Below, in pieces: positions 8,793 through 17,365 of a DNA stretch of 43,916 nucleotides. Where the stretch lies: positions 1 through 43,916 of the forward strand of contig JAFYAW010000020.1 of NCBI GenBank assembly GCA_017540505.1, written 5' to 3'. Position 1 is the first letter of the stretch. Every line of letters starts with the position of its first letter. The DNA comes from Bacteroidales bacterium (GTDB lineage Bacteria > Bacteroidota > Bacteroidia > Bacteroidales > WCHB1-69). Made by a program: the position numbers and the translations under genes. The notes under the pieces are model-generated. The model made no database searches and had not been told where the DNA came from. It saw only the letters and a program-made list of their open reading frames with translations.

Positions 8793-9683
8793 ATGCAAAG
8801 CCTCATCGTCACAGGTGCCACCGGATGTGTGGGAAGCGCAGTCGTCAGACAAGCGATTGCACAAGGTATGGATGTGACATGTATCGTCCACAAGGATTCC
8901 AAAAGGGTGTCGAATCTTCCGCAAAGCAATCTTGTACATGTTGTGGAATGTGACCTCTCGGATTATTCTTCTATGGAATTAGCCGGCCAATATGATGCCT
9001 TCATACACCTGTCATGGGAAAAAACCTTCGGAGCCTCCCGTGACGATGCCGAAACCCAAACCCGCAACATCCAATATACCCTCGATGCCGTCAAATTAGC
9101 ACACCGTTGTGGCTGTAATGTCTTTGTAGGTGCTGGGTCGCAGGCGGAATATGGGGTGCAATCGCAAGACCTCACCCCTACCCTTCCCGTCAGCCCCGAA
9201 AGCGGCTATGGTATTGCTAAATATGCCGCAGGGAAGCTGTCGGCCATGCTGTGCAAAAGTCTGGGTATCCGTCACAACTGGGTGCGCATTCTCAGCGTCT
9301 ATGGCCCGAATGACGGAGAGAACACACTCATCAGTTACGCCATTCGGGAGCTGAAAGCCGGACGTTCTCCTGAACTCACGAAATGCGAGCAAATATGGGA
9401 TTACCTCTACGCAGACGATGCCGCAGACGCCATTTTGTTGGTGGCCGCCAAAGGCATTGATGGCAAAACATACCCTTTGGGGTCAGGACAAGGAAGAAAG
9501 TTGTCAGAATACATTGAGGAGATCCGCCAGATCATCAATCCTTCCGTTAAAGTCCAATATGGTGTTAAAGACTATTATCCGCATCAGCCGATGCACTTGG
9601 TGGCTGATATCAGCGAACTGACCAACGACACGGGCTGGCAACCACGAACGTCCTTTGAAGAGGGCATCCGCTCTTTTGTATAA
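8793..9683 (+). CDS. NAD(P)-dependent epimerase/dehydratase family, probable final sugar reductase
   Basis: Extended short-chain dehydrogenase of 296 residues. The Rossmann motif TGATGCVG is at residues 7-14 and the catalytic YGIAK (Tyr139, Lys143) follows a conserved GAGSQAEYG. YGPND and the WDYLYADDAADA stretch resemble nucleotide-sugar enzymes such as CDP-abequose synthase (RfbJ) and the YerF reductase. In a YerE-type pathway it would reduce the keto group of the new side chain; alternatively it could reduce C4 of CDP-4-keto-3,6-dideoxyglucose. The start at ATG 8793 is preferred because the motif begins directly after it; an in-frame ATG at 8757 lies inside the previous gene. Last gene of the first transcript. 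Confidence 0.75.
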   Translation: MQSLIVTGATGCVGSAVVRQAIAQGMDVTCIVHKDSKRVSNLPQSNLVHVVECDLSDYSSMELAGQYDAFIHLSWEKTFGASRDDAETQTRNIQYTLDAVKLAHRCGCNVFVGAGSQAEYGVQSQDLTPTLPVSPESGYGIAKYAAGKLSAMLCKSLGIRHNWVRILSVYGPNDGENTLISYAIRELKAGRSPELTKCEQIWDYLYADDAADAILLVAAKGIDGKTYPLGSGQGRKLSEYIEEIRQIINPSVKVQYGVKDYYPHQPMHLVADISELTNDTGWQPRTSFEEGIRSFV

Positions 9684-9705
9684 AGCCAACAAAATTTTCA
9701 GTTTT

Positions 9706-9738
9706 TTTGATTTGCAATTTGTTTTTTCCGTATTTTTG
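9706..9738 (+). promoter_or_regulatory. Promoter of the first ATPase gene
   Basis: TTTG at 9706-9709 and TATTTTTG at 9731-9738, separated by 21 bp, match the Bacteroidota -33/-7 pattern well. The predicted transcript begins just before the 15-bp tandem repeat, placing the repeat in the 5' leader. Confidence 0.7.
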
Positions 9739-9752
9739 CAGCGTTAACACCA

Positions 9753-9797
9753 TTACGCTTTAAGGCGTTACGCCTCAAGGCATAATAGCGTTGTTGG
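9753..9797 (+). repeat. Degenerate 15-bp tandem repeat in the ATPase leader, copy A
   Basis: TTACGCTTTAAGGCG (9753-9767) and TTACGCCTCAAGGCA (9768-9782) are tandem 15-mers, followed by a weaker third unit to 9797. The 40 bp from 9751 match 12002-12041 at 34 of 40 positions. Both copies lie between the promoter region and the start of, or shortly upstream of, an ATPase gene. Confidence 0.7.
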
Positions 9798-9817
9798 ACT
9801 ACAAAATCATGTTGATT

Positions 9818-10948
9818 ATGAATCCATTCCGATATGGTCGCATCGTTTACGGCGACTATTTTTATGACCGAAAGGAGGAGCTTGCCCACATTACTGCCAC
9901 ACTCAATGGTGGCAATAATGTCGTTTTATTTGCCCCACGCAGATACGGAAAGACCTCCTTGGTGTTCAAGGTGATGGATTCTTTGTCAACGGAAGGGACA
10001 ATCTGCATCTATTTTGATTGCTCGACGGCTTTCTCTCTCGAATCATTTGCTGAACTGTTTGTCCGGGCGGTAGCTGCAAAGCAAAGTAACTGGCAACGTT
10101 TTTTGACAATGCTGTCCGGTTTGGTGAAAACACTACGCCCAACCATTTCCATAGACGAATCCGGATTGCCACAACTCAGTATCGAATTCACGGAACCCAA
10201 AATATCGGTCGGGACATTGGCTGACATTTTCAACCTGCCCGAAAAGCTGTCAGAGGATACGGGGGTACGGGTTGTGGTCGTTTTTGACGAGTTCCAGGAC
10301 ATTCAAAAATTCAGCAAATATGGTCTTGAGAACATACTGCGCAATAAAATCCAACAGCAGAAACATGTCAACTACCTGTTTTTAGGCAGCAAAACCCATA
10401 TTTTGTCGGACATGTTCAACAACAAGAACCGGGCGTTCTACAATTCCTCCTATCATTACCAGCTAAGCAAACTTCCCGAACAGGAGACCATTGCCTTTTT
10501 GAAAGACCGATTCTCTCAATCCGGCATTTTAATTGGAGATGCTGAAGCAAAGCAGATTATTGATGAAACAGATAACGTTCCCTATTACATCCAATTGCTC
10601 GCATCGGAAATATGGCAATGCACCATTACGGAAAAAGCAGTCGTAACACCGGAAATCATCCGGCAATGCGCACAACAAATCATCATTGTCAAGGATGATT
10701 ATTACAATGAGTTGTTCGGGAGATTGTCGGAAACGCAATGCAAATTGCTTATTGCTCTCACTAAAGAGCAGACCGGTATTTTTTCAGCATCGTATATCCG
10801 TAAATATCATCTGCATGCCAGTTCGAGTGTACAAAAGGCATCCTCGGCATTGGTGGAAGACGGGATCATCGACAAAGAATCCGACAAATATCATATTTGT
10901 GATCCGTTTTTCAAACGATATATCCAACAAACATTCTCTCAGAAATAG
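9818..10948 (+). CDS. AAA ATPase of the standalone 'ATP-binding protein' type
   Basis: P-loop ATPase of 376 residues with an archaeal-ATPase-like layout. The N-terminal MNPFRYGRIVYGDYFYDRKEE is typical of this family, Walker A is APRRYGKTSL (39-48), and Walker B is VVVVFDEFQD near residue 150. A winged-helix-like C-terminal region (KEQTGIFSASYIRKYHLHASSSVQKA) probably binds DNA or a partner. Such genes occur in many copies in Bacteroidota genomes and their function is not established. The in-frame TTG at 9791 and ATG at 9809 are possible earlier starts; 9818 is chosen because the conserved N-terminus begins there. It interrupts the glycan locus and has its own promoter. Confidence 0.8.
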   Translation: MNPFRYGRIVYGDYFYDRKEELAHITATLNGGNNVVLFAPRRYGKTSLVFKVMDSLSTEGTICIYFDCSTAFSLESFAELFVRAVAAKQSNWQRFLTMLSGLVKTLRPTISIDESGLPQLSIEFTEPKISVGTLADIFNLPEKLSEDTGVRVVVVFDEFQDIQKFSKYGLENILRNKIQQQKHVNYLFLGSKTHILSDMFNNKNRAFYNSSYHYQLSKLPEQETIAFLKDRFSQSGILIGDAEAKQIIDETDNVPYYIQLLASEIWQCTITEKAVVTPEIIRQCAQQIIIVKDDYYNELFGRLSETQCKLLIALTKEQTGIFSASYIRKYHLHASSSVQKASSALVEDGIIDKESDKYHICDPFFKRYIQQTFSQK

Positions 10949-10975
10949 TTTCACACGTAAAAGTCAACATCATCA

Positions 10976-11947
10976 ATGAAAAAAATCAGCATACTGATTC
11001 CCTGTTATAACGAAGAGGAAAACGTTGTGCCAATGAGCAAAGCCGTGGTAAACGAACTGACCACGAAACTGCCACAATATGACTATGAACTCATTTTCAT
11101 TGACAACGACTCGCAGGACAATACCCGACCGTTGCTCCGCGAGATTTGCAAAAACAACCCGAAAATCAAAGCCATCTTCAATGCCAAGAACTTCGGGCAA
11201 TTTAACAGTCCATACTACGGTATGCTCCAAACCTCCGGCGACTGCACCATTACGATGTGCTGCGACTTTCAGGATCCGGTTGATTTGATTCCCAAGATGG
11301 TAGAAACATGGGAAAAAGGGGCAAAAATCGTCTCCTGCATCAAAACCAAAAGTAAAGAGAATCCCATAATGCGCTTTTTTCGCACCATCTACTACAAAAT
11401 CATCAAGAAAATGTCATCTGTGGACCAGATTGAGCATTTTACCGGTTTTGGCCTCTATGACAAAAGCTTTATCGAGGTGTTGCGCAATCTGAAAGACCCC
11501 ACCCCGTTCATTCGCGGCATTGTGGCTGAGCTGGGTTACAAACGGGTGGACATTGAATACACCCAGGCAAAGCGACGTGCCGGGAAAACACACAATAATT
11601 TCTTCACCCTGTTTGATGCGGCCATGCTCAGCTTCACCAGCTACACCAAGGTAGGCCTGCATCTCGTCACTTTTGCCGGATTGATATTGTCAGGCTTGTC
11701 GATTCTGGCCGCATTGGTTTACCTTGTACTGAAGCTGATTTATTGGGATTCCTTCTCCGCCGGCTTGGCTCCATTGATCATCGGCCTGTTCTTCATCAAT
11801 GCGGTGGAATTGCTCTTTATCGGCTTCGTGGGAGAGTACGTGATGAGCATCAACACGCGGGTGATGAACCGCCCGTTGGTCATTGAGGAGGAGCGGATTA
11901 ATTTTGATACAAAAGATAAAGAAAATCCCTGTTTCGAATCAGAATAA
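10976..11947 (+). CDS. Family 2 glycosyltransferase with two C-terminal membrane segments (GtrB/ArnC-like)
   Basis: Probable inner-membrane enzyme that loads a sugar from a nucleotide donor onto polyprenyl phosphate. It is 323 residues long. The GT-A domain begins with ISILIPCYNEEENV, has FIDNDSQDNT and the acidic pair in CCDFQDPVDL, and RGIVAELGYKR follows near residue 180. Two hydrophobic helices lie at about 229-255 and 262-292, the arrangement of GtrB and ArnC-type transferases. The donor could be the CDP-sugar made upstream, but this is inference. It starts 27 bp after the ATPase stop, so it is probably read from the ATPase promoter or through the whole locus. Confidence 0.85.
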   Translation: MKKISILIPCYNEEENVVPMSKAVVNELTTKLPQYDYELIFIDNDSQDNTRPLLREICKNNPKIKAIFNAKNFGQFNSPYYGMLQTSGDCTITMCCDFQDPVDLIPKMVETWEKGAKIVSCIKTKSKENPIMRFFRTIYYKIIKKMSSVDQIEHFTGFGLYDKSFIEVLRNLKDPTPFIRGIVAELGYKRVDIEYTQAKRRAGKTHNNFFTLFDAAMLSFTSYTKVGLHLVTFAGLILSGLSILAALVYLVLKLIYWDSFSAGLAPLIIGLFFINAVELLFIGFVGEYVMSINTRVMNRPLVIEEERINFDTKDKENPCFESE

Positions 11948-12003
11948 TCTCCAAATGTTCCGATTATGAATAGAATTTTTGTGGTTTTGCAACGCATAAA
12001 TCA

Positions 12004-12048
12004 TTACGCTTTAAAGCATAACGCCACAAAGCATAATAACGGACAGCG
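12004..12048 (+). repeat. Degenerate 15-bp tandem repeat, copy B
   Basis: TTACGCTTTAAAGCA (12004-12018), TAACGCCACAAAGCA (12019-12033) and a weaker third unit. It includes the perfect palindrome GCTTTAAAGC. It is homologous to copy A at 9753-9797 (34 of 40 positions identical) and lies upstream of the second ATPase gene. Confidence 0.7.
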
Positions 12049-12073
12049 ATTTCTGCCAACCCTATCGATACAG

Positions 12074-12134
12074 AATCCATATTGTAAATATGGATTTTTT
12101 TAAAAAAATTTCGATTGTGAATATGGATTTTTTG
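12074..12134 (+). repeat. 33-bp-phased direct repeat with inverted copy at an ATPase promoter
   Basis: Near-identical 21-mers (core AATATGGATTTTTT) start at 12081 and 12114, exactly 33 bp apart, with 19 of 21 positions identical. An inverted AATCCATATT at 12074-12083 forms a perfect 10-bp palindrome arm with 12087-12096. The second direct copy runs into the -7 box at 12135. Confidence 0.75.
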
Positions 12135-12142
12135 TACATTTG
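12135..12142 (+). promoter_or_regulatory. -7 box of the second ATPase gene
   Basis: TACATTTG lies 19 bp before the ATG at 12162 and abuts the second 33-bp-phased repeat, so anything binding the repeats would sit directly on the promoter. Confidence 0.7.
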
Positions 12143-12161
12143 CAACCCGAAAATATGAATT

Positions 12162-13412
12162 ATGGTCACAAAGGATTTGTTACGGCAGGTGATTTACGAG
12201 CAGCGCGAACAACACGAAGACCTCGGTGTGCAGAGGCTATTGCCGCTAACACAAATCTCTAATCCTGAAATACTTGTCATTTCTGGTGTGCGAAGGTGCG
12301 GCAAGTCTGTCCTGATGCAGCAAATCAAGTCCCGCCTATCGGAACAGGACTATTACTTAAGTTTTGACGATGACCGTCTGCTGTATTTCACCGTAGAAGA
12401 TTTCCAAACCCTATATGATGTGTTTGCCGAAGACTTCGGCCTGCAACACACTTTCTACCTTGACGAAGTGCAGTTGATACCCGGCTGGGAACGGTTTGTC
12501 GGCAGACTGTACCGTCAGAACAACAAAGTGTTTGTGACGGGCAGCAATGCCTTTATGCTGAGCAAGGAACTCGGGACACTTCTGACAGGAAGGCATTTGA
12601 AGCAGGAGCTATTCCCGATGTCATTCCCCGAATACATGTCCATGAAAGGTATCGAATGGGGAAGGCCAGACTTCTATACCACAGAAGGTCGCGCCAAAAT
12701 GCTGAACATACAGAACAAATACTTGACAGACGGAGGCTTTCCACAATATCTGTTCACCGGCAATCCACGCTATTTGAAAGAATTATATAACGATATCATT
12801 TATCGGGACATCGTTGTCAGGCACAAACTCCCATCAGACAGGCAACTACGGGAAGTTGCTTATTATTTAGCCAGCAACTATACGCACCGTTTTACCTATA
12901 AATCTGTAAGCAAGGCAACAAATGTGAAAAGTTCAGATACAGTGAGTGACTATATCAGTTATATGGAAGAAGCATATCTGGTTGGCGTACTAACCAAATA
13001 CGACTACAAGGTGGGGGAACAACTCAAAAGTCCCAAAAAGATATATTTCATTGACAATGGGCTCGTGGCCCAAATCGGGTTCGGGTTCAGCGACAACTGG
13101 GGTTCCCGATTAGAAAACGCTGTTTATCTCGAATTGCGCCGAAGAGAACAGGAACCCTATTATTTCAGTGACAAAGGGGAATGTGACTTTATTGTAAAGC
13201 AAGGAGGGAGCATTGTTGCTGCCTATCAAGTTACAACTTCCATGCACACGACAAGTAATCGTGAACGCGAAGAAGCGGGGCTGATGGCCGCGATGAACGC
13301 CTTCAACCTAAAAGAAGGCTTCATTATCACGCAGGAGCAATCAGAAGAAAAAGTGCTGCCAGATGGTAGAAGAATCCATATACTACCCTATTATCGCTGG
13401 ATTCTCGAATGA
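12162..13412 (+). CDS. ATP-binding protein, AAA_14/DUF4143 type
   Basis: Standalone P-loop protein of 416 residues. Walker A is SGVRRCGKSVL (41-51) and Walker B is TFYLDEVQLIPGWE near residue 100, with the VTGSNAFML sensor segment after it. The C-terminal half has the DUF4143 layout with a nuclease-like core reading ECDFIVKQG and then YQVTTS, where many relatives have EVK, so the restriction-nuclease-like site may be altered. Members are abundant in Bacteroidota but have no settled function; mobility or defence roles have been guessed. The gene has its own promoter with phased repeats and stands between two glycan genes. Confidence 0.85.
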   Translation: MVTKDLLRQVIYEQREQHEDLGVQRLLPLTQISNPEILVISGVRRCGKSVLMQQIKSRLSEQDYYLSFDDDRLLYFTVEDFQTLYDVFAEDFGLQHTFYLDEVQLIPGWERFVGRLYRQNNKVFVTGSNAFMLSKELGTLLTGRHLKQELFPMSFPEYMSMKGIEWGRPDFYTTEGRAKMLNIQNKYLTDGGFPQYLFTGNPRYLKELYNDIIYRDIVVRHKLPSDRQLREVAYYLASNYTHRFTYKSVSKATNVKSSDTVSDYISYMEEAYLVGVLTKYDYKVGEQLKSPKKIYFIDNGLVAQIGFGFSDNWGSRLENAVYLELRRREQEPYYFSDKGECDFIVKQGGSIVAAYQVTTSMHTTSNREREEAGLMAAMNAFNLKEGFIITQEQSEEKVLPDGRRIHILPYYRWILE

Positions 13413-13503
13413 TATGTCTCTCCCATTTCAGAATAATCAAACATAAAATAAAGATTACGAAAAAAGTCGTGACAAAAAATGCATAACAAAGAGAATAAAT
13501 ATT

Positions 13504-15687
13504 ATGAGTTCTAAAAAATCAAAAAAGCAGGTTAAAAGCAACAATCCAACAATATGTAAGAGTTCATCTGACGATCTCAACAAATCAGCTACTGAAATTG
13601 AACAGCCTGTTGAATCAAAATGGTGGAAATTTATCTTCGGAGGAGTTGCCGCCATTATTTTACTATTAATGATGCTTAACGCCAATTCCGTCGGTTCTGG
13701 TGGAGATGATTTATGGTATGGTACAAATGGAGAGTTCGTTTTGCGATATTATCTTGATGGAGATACATCCTGTTTGGATTACTCCAAAATTGATTATCAT
13801 AATATGACTCACAACTATGGATTAAAATATTTTGCAGGAGGTGGTTTTGATATTATTCCTGCTGCCATTTCAAGACTGTTTCATATTGATAACACATTAT
13901 TAGTCAAACGATTTTGCCTTGGATTTGTAGGCTTCTTGCTAATACTATTTACGGGTCTTATCTGCAAAGAAATACGTAATTGGAGGCTTGCCACGATTGC
14001 ACTGTTGATGATATCTCTAACGCCCACTATTTTTGGAATGTCCTTTTGCGGTGGTCAAGATATCCCAATGGCAATGGGTTTTGCAATGACCATTTATGGC
14101 TTAATTATTTTGACAAAAAAACTTCCTGCCATTAGTATAAAGGGATATATCTTCACTTTTCTTGGCATCATGTTTGCCATTAGCGTGCGCATTGGCGGAC
14201 TGATGACCTTGCTGTATTTCTTTGTCGCTGTAATGTTAGAATTAATTGCAAGGAAGGATTTGCGACAACTATTTGTCAACAAAAATATCCTTCAAATTGT
14301 AAAAATTCTTGGAATCTCATTAGTAATAGGAATTGTTGCTGCTTTATTGGGATTATGTGCCTATCCTAATATCTTTCACGAAGGAATTGTCACTCATATT
14401 TCCAAGGCTTTTGAAATGGTTAGTAAATTCTCAGTCCGCATCCCCTTCATCTACGACGGGAAAATGGCGGAATCCACCAACCCGCCGGAGCATTATCTAC
14501 TATTCTCTTTGTTAAGGACACTACCTTATTATATTCTCATCGGAGCGACTTTGTTTTTAGCATTCATTATCAGGGTCTTCAAAAAATATCGGAAAACTGT
14601 CATCCTTTTCTTGCTGTTCACAGCATTGTTCCCGCCCATCTACATCGTGGCATCCCATGCCAACATCTATAACGGATGGCGGCACCTCCTTTTCTTCTAT
14701 GCACCTTTCGCCGTGCTGGTCTCCATCGGATGGTACGAACTTATTGAATGGGTCAAACCCAAAAAACTGAAAGAGACCATTTACTATCCGATTGTGGCAG
14801 GTGTTATGCTCCTCATAGTCTCACCCACTCTGATATGGATGGTGAAAAACCACAACTACATTTATTGTTATTACAACAAGTCTGTTGGTAACCCCTATTT
14901 GAGATTTGAACTGGATTTCTATGAGACATCCGCGACAAAGGCTTATGACTGGCTGCGCGAAAACGAGCTGAACAAAACCGATTCCCTCGTGACTGTCTCC
15001 ACCAAAATCTTCACCCCGGTTTATTATGCGGAAATGCTGGGCGACACTGACCATGTGAAAGTCTTTACCACTTCTTACATGGGATTTGCCGAAACGGACT
15101 GCGATTACTCCATCATCAACTACCACGTGATCCAACCCAAGGCAATCAAAAGTTTCTTCCCACCCAAGGGAACTATCCATGTGGAAAAAGTGGATGGAAA
15201 TCCCATCTGTGCCGTGGTTAAGCGCAACAAGCTCGACTCCAAAGGTGTAAAACTCTGTAAAGAGGGGAAATACGCTGAGGCTGTCACTCTACTGGATTCG
15301 GCATATAAATACGACCCCGACAATTTCGGCATCTGGTTCTGGCTGGGATTAGCCCATTATCAAACGAAAAACTACGAAAAGTCCATCGAATTTTTCAACA
15401 AAGATATTAATTTCATTCCGACAGAACAAAAAATGGCATTAGCAGAGATGTATAACGGGGCTTCTCTTTATGAGCTAAAACGCTATGATGAAGCAATTAA
15501 AACATTACATAATGCTGAAAGACGGTGCACAGAGAAAAACAATCTGCCGTTTATTCAAGCCCATATCGGACTTGCCTATTTCGCCAAAAAAGAATACGCA
15601 AATGCTATCCCATACTTTAAGAGCGCCATGCCTACCTACCCATTCCTCGCAAACTACATCAACATTTGTATGATGAACTCCAAATAA
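13504..15687 (+). CDS. Multi-pass membrane protein with GT-C-like core and C-terminal TPRs (paralogue 1)
   Basis: A 727-residue protein with a short Lys/Ser-rich cytoplasmic N-terminus, about ten membrane helices between residues 45 and 445, and a soluble C-terminal part. The first extracytoplasmic loop has the acidic GSGGDDLWYG, the position expected for the catalytic Asp of GT-C enzymes that use polyprenyl-phosphate sugars. GGQDIP, the SVRIGG segment and NIYNGWRHLLFFYAPF are shared with the paralogue at 18581. From about residue 590 at least three TPR units follow (for example EGKYAEAVTLLDSAYKYDPD). Probably a periplasm-facing sugar transferase; acceptor unknown. Base composition is visibly AT-rich up to about 14430 and again after 15240, unlike the paralogue. 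Confidence 0.65.
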   Translation: MSSKKSKKQVKSNNPTICKSSSDDLNKSATEIEQPVESKWWKFIFGGVAAIILLLMMLNANSVGSGGDDLWYGTNGEFVLRYYLDGDTSCLDYSKIDYHNMTHNYGLKYFAGGGFDIIPAAISRLFHIDNTLLVKRFCLGFVGFLLILFTGLICKEIRNWRLATIALLMISLTPTIFGMSFCGGQDIPMAMGFAMTIYGLIILTKKLPAISIKGYIFTFLGIMFAISVRIGGLMTLLYFFVAVMLELIARKDLRQLFVNKNILQIVKILGISLVIGIVAALLGLCAYPNIFHEGIVTHISKAFEMVSKFSVRIPFIYDGKMAESTNPPEHYLLFSLLRTLPYYILIGATLFLAFIIRVFKKYRKTVILFLLFTALFPPIYIVASHANIYNGWRHLLFFYAPFAVLVSIGWYELIEWVKPKKLKETIYYPIVAGVMLLIVSPTLIWMVKNHNYIYCYYNKSVGNPYLRFELDFYETSATKAYDWLRENELNKTDSLVTVSTKIFTPVYYAEMLGDTDHVKVFTTSYMGFAETDCDYSIINYHVIQPKAIKSFFPPKGTIHVEKVDGNPICAVVKRNKLDSKGVKLCKEGKYAEAVTLLDSAYKYDPDNFGIWFWLGLAHYQTKNYEKSIEFFNKDINFIPTEQKMALAEMYNGASLYELKRYDEAIKTLHNAERRCTEKNNLPFIQAHIGLAYFAKKEYANAIPYFKSAMPTYPFLANYINICMMNSK

Positions 15688-15726
15688 CAGAAATTCCACC
15701 TCCAATAGTACAAATACATTTTTTCG

Positions 15727-15734
15727 TATCTTTG
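15727..15734 (+). promoter_or_regulatory. -7 box of the third ATPase gene
   Basis: TATCTTTG lies 26 bp before the ATG at 15761. No phased repeat is present here, unlike at 12.1 and 43.5 kb. Because gtrA follows the ATPase by 4 bp, this promoter probably also drives gtrA and the next GT2. Confidence 0.7.
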
Positions 15735-15760
15735 CCGCTGATTCTTAATCATACGTGAAC

Positions 15761-17365
15761 ATGTGGAATTTTCCTATACGCAGGTACCCCGTCGGCATAC
15801 AGACCTTCTCCCGGTTGAGAGAGGAGGGCTATCTGTATATTGACAAGACCGATCTCATCTGGAAGATGACGCACCTCAGCACCTTTATCTTCCTCAGCCG
15901 CCCGCGCTGGTTCGGCAAAAGCCTGCTCACCACTACGCTTGATTCGTATTTCAAGGGAAAAAAAGAACTCTTTGAAGGACTGAAAATCATGGACTTGGAA
16001 ACGGAATGGATACAGTATCCGGTCATCCATGTGGACTTGAGCGTGGCAAAACGGCAGTCCTCGGCAGAAGAACTCAAGCATACATTAATGTGGCTGTTGA
16101 CTCCTTTGTGCCAAACATACGGACGAAGTGAATTGGAAACTTCCCCAGGGAAAATGTTGAACGGCCTTATCCATCGAGCCTACGAGAAGACGGGCAGACA
16201 GGTGGCCGTCATCATCGACGAATATGACGCTCCCCTGTTAGATGTGTTACACGAAGATGAATTGCTGAATGACTTCCGCAATGTGATGCAGGAGTTTTAT
16301 GTGCAGTTGAAAGCCAATGAAGCCCTAATCCGCTTCTGCTTCATCACGGGCATCACCAAATTTTCGCAGATCAGCATCTTCTCCACCATCAACAACTTGA
16401 CCAACATCTCCATGCAACCGGAGTTCTCCACCATCTGTGGCATCACGGAAGAGGAACTTACCACCGCTATGGCAGAAGATATCCGAATGCTCTCCTTGGA
16501 GTATGAATGTTCCCCTGAAGAAATGCACGACAAATTGAAACTGATGTACGACGGCTACCGGTTCGCAAGAAAATCACCCGAGGTGTACAATCCATTCAGC
16601 CTCCTGAAGTGCTTCTTGCAGAAAAATCTGGACAACTACTGGTTCGAGAGCGGTACACCCACCTTCCTCATCCGACAGATGCAACACTTCCGCACCGACA
16701 TCACCGGCATAGAGCATATCGAAGCTTCCGCCACGGCCTTTGACCGACCCACCGAAGCGATGGAAAATGCCCTACCCCTGCTTTACCAAAGCGGATACAT
16801 CACTATCAAGGACTACGACAAGGATACGCTGATGTACACACTAGGCATTCCTAACAAGGAGGTTCGTGTTGGCTTCATCGAAGGTTTGCTCCCAACATAC
16901 GTGGGTATATCGGGAAGCGATGTTCAAGTAGGTTTTGCTGTAAAGTTCTGGAAAGCATTAAAGAAAAACGACATCAACACCGCCATGCAAGAGATGAAGG
17001 CGTTTTTGGCGGGTGTCCCCTACGTGGAAGGATTTCAGGAAAAACTGAAAGATGTGAAGAATTATGAAGGGTTTTATGAATATACTTTTTGGCTGATTTT
17101 CAATATGCTGAATGTCTATGCCCGCACGCAGGTGAAATGCGTCGGCGGTCGCATCGACTTCGTGGTGCTGATGCCGGATACCACATACGTTTTCGAACTA
17201 AAAGTGAACGGGACCGCACAGCAGGCATTGGATCAGATCAACAGCAAGGGTTATTTCTTGCCATACCAAACCGAAGGCCGCAAGGTGGTAAAAGTGGGCG
17301 TGCCGTTCGACCGCGACACCATGACCATAGGAGAGTGGCTGATTGAAAATACCAACGTAAACTAA
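15761..17365 (+). CDS. AAA-ATPase-like protein with C-terminal PD-(D/E)XK nuclease-like domain
   Basis: A 534-residue protein of the AAA-ATPase_like plus PDDEXK_9 architecture. The N-terminus has FPIRRYPVGIQTFSRLREEG and YIDKTDLIW, Walker A is SRPRWFGKSLL near residue 47, and Walker B is VIIDEYDAPLLD near 150. The C-terminal nuclease-like core reads RIDFVVLMPD, then FELKVNG, so the D...ExK triad is intact. Such proteins are very numerous in some Bacteroidota and function is unproven. The in-frame GTG at 15755 is an alternative start. Its stop is only 4 bp before gtrA, so this cassette is transcriptionally joined to the glycan genes downstream. Confidence 0.85.
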   Translation: MWNFPIRRYPVGIQTFSRLREEGYLYIDKTDLIWKMTHLSTFIFLSRPRWFGKSLLTTTLDSYFKGKKELFEGLKIMDLETEWIQYPVIHVDLSVAKRQSSAEELKHTLMWLLTPLCQTYGRSELETSPGKMLNGLIHRAYEKTGRQVAVIIDEYDAPLLDVLHEDELLNDFRNVMQEFYVQLKANEALIRFCFITGITKFSQISIFSTINNLTNISMQPEFSTICGITEEELTTAMAEDIRMLSLEYECSPEEMHDKLKLMYDGYRFARKSPEVYNPFSLLKCFLQKNLDNYWFESGTPTFLIRQMQHFRTDITGIEHIEASATAFDRPTEAMENALPLLYQSGYITIKDYDKDTLMYTLGIPNKEVRVGFIEGLLPTYVGISGSDVQVGFAVKFWKALKKNDINTAMQEMKAFLAGVPYVEGFQEKLKDVKNYEGFYEYTFWLIFNMLNVYARTQVKCVGGRIDFVVLMPDTTYVFELKVNGTAQQALDQINSKGYFLPYQTEGRKVVKVGVPFDRDTMTIGEWLIENTNVN

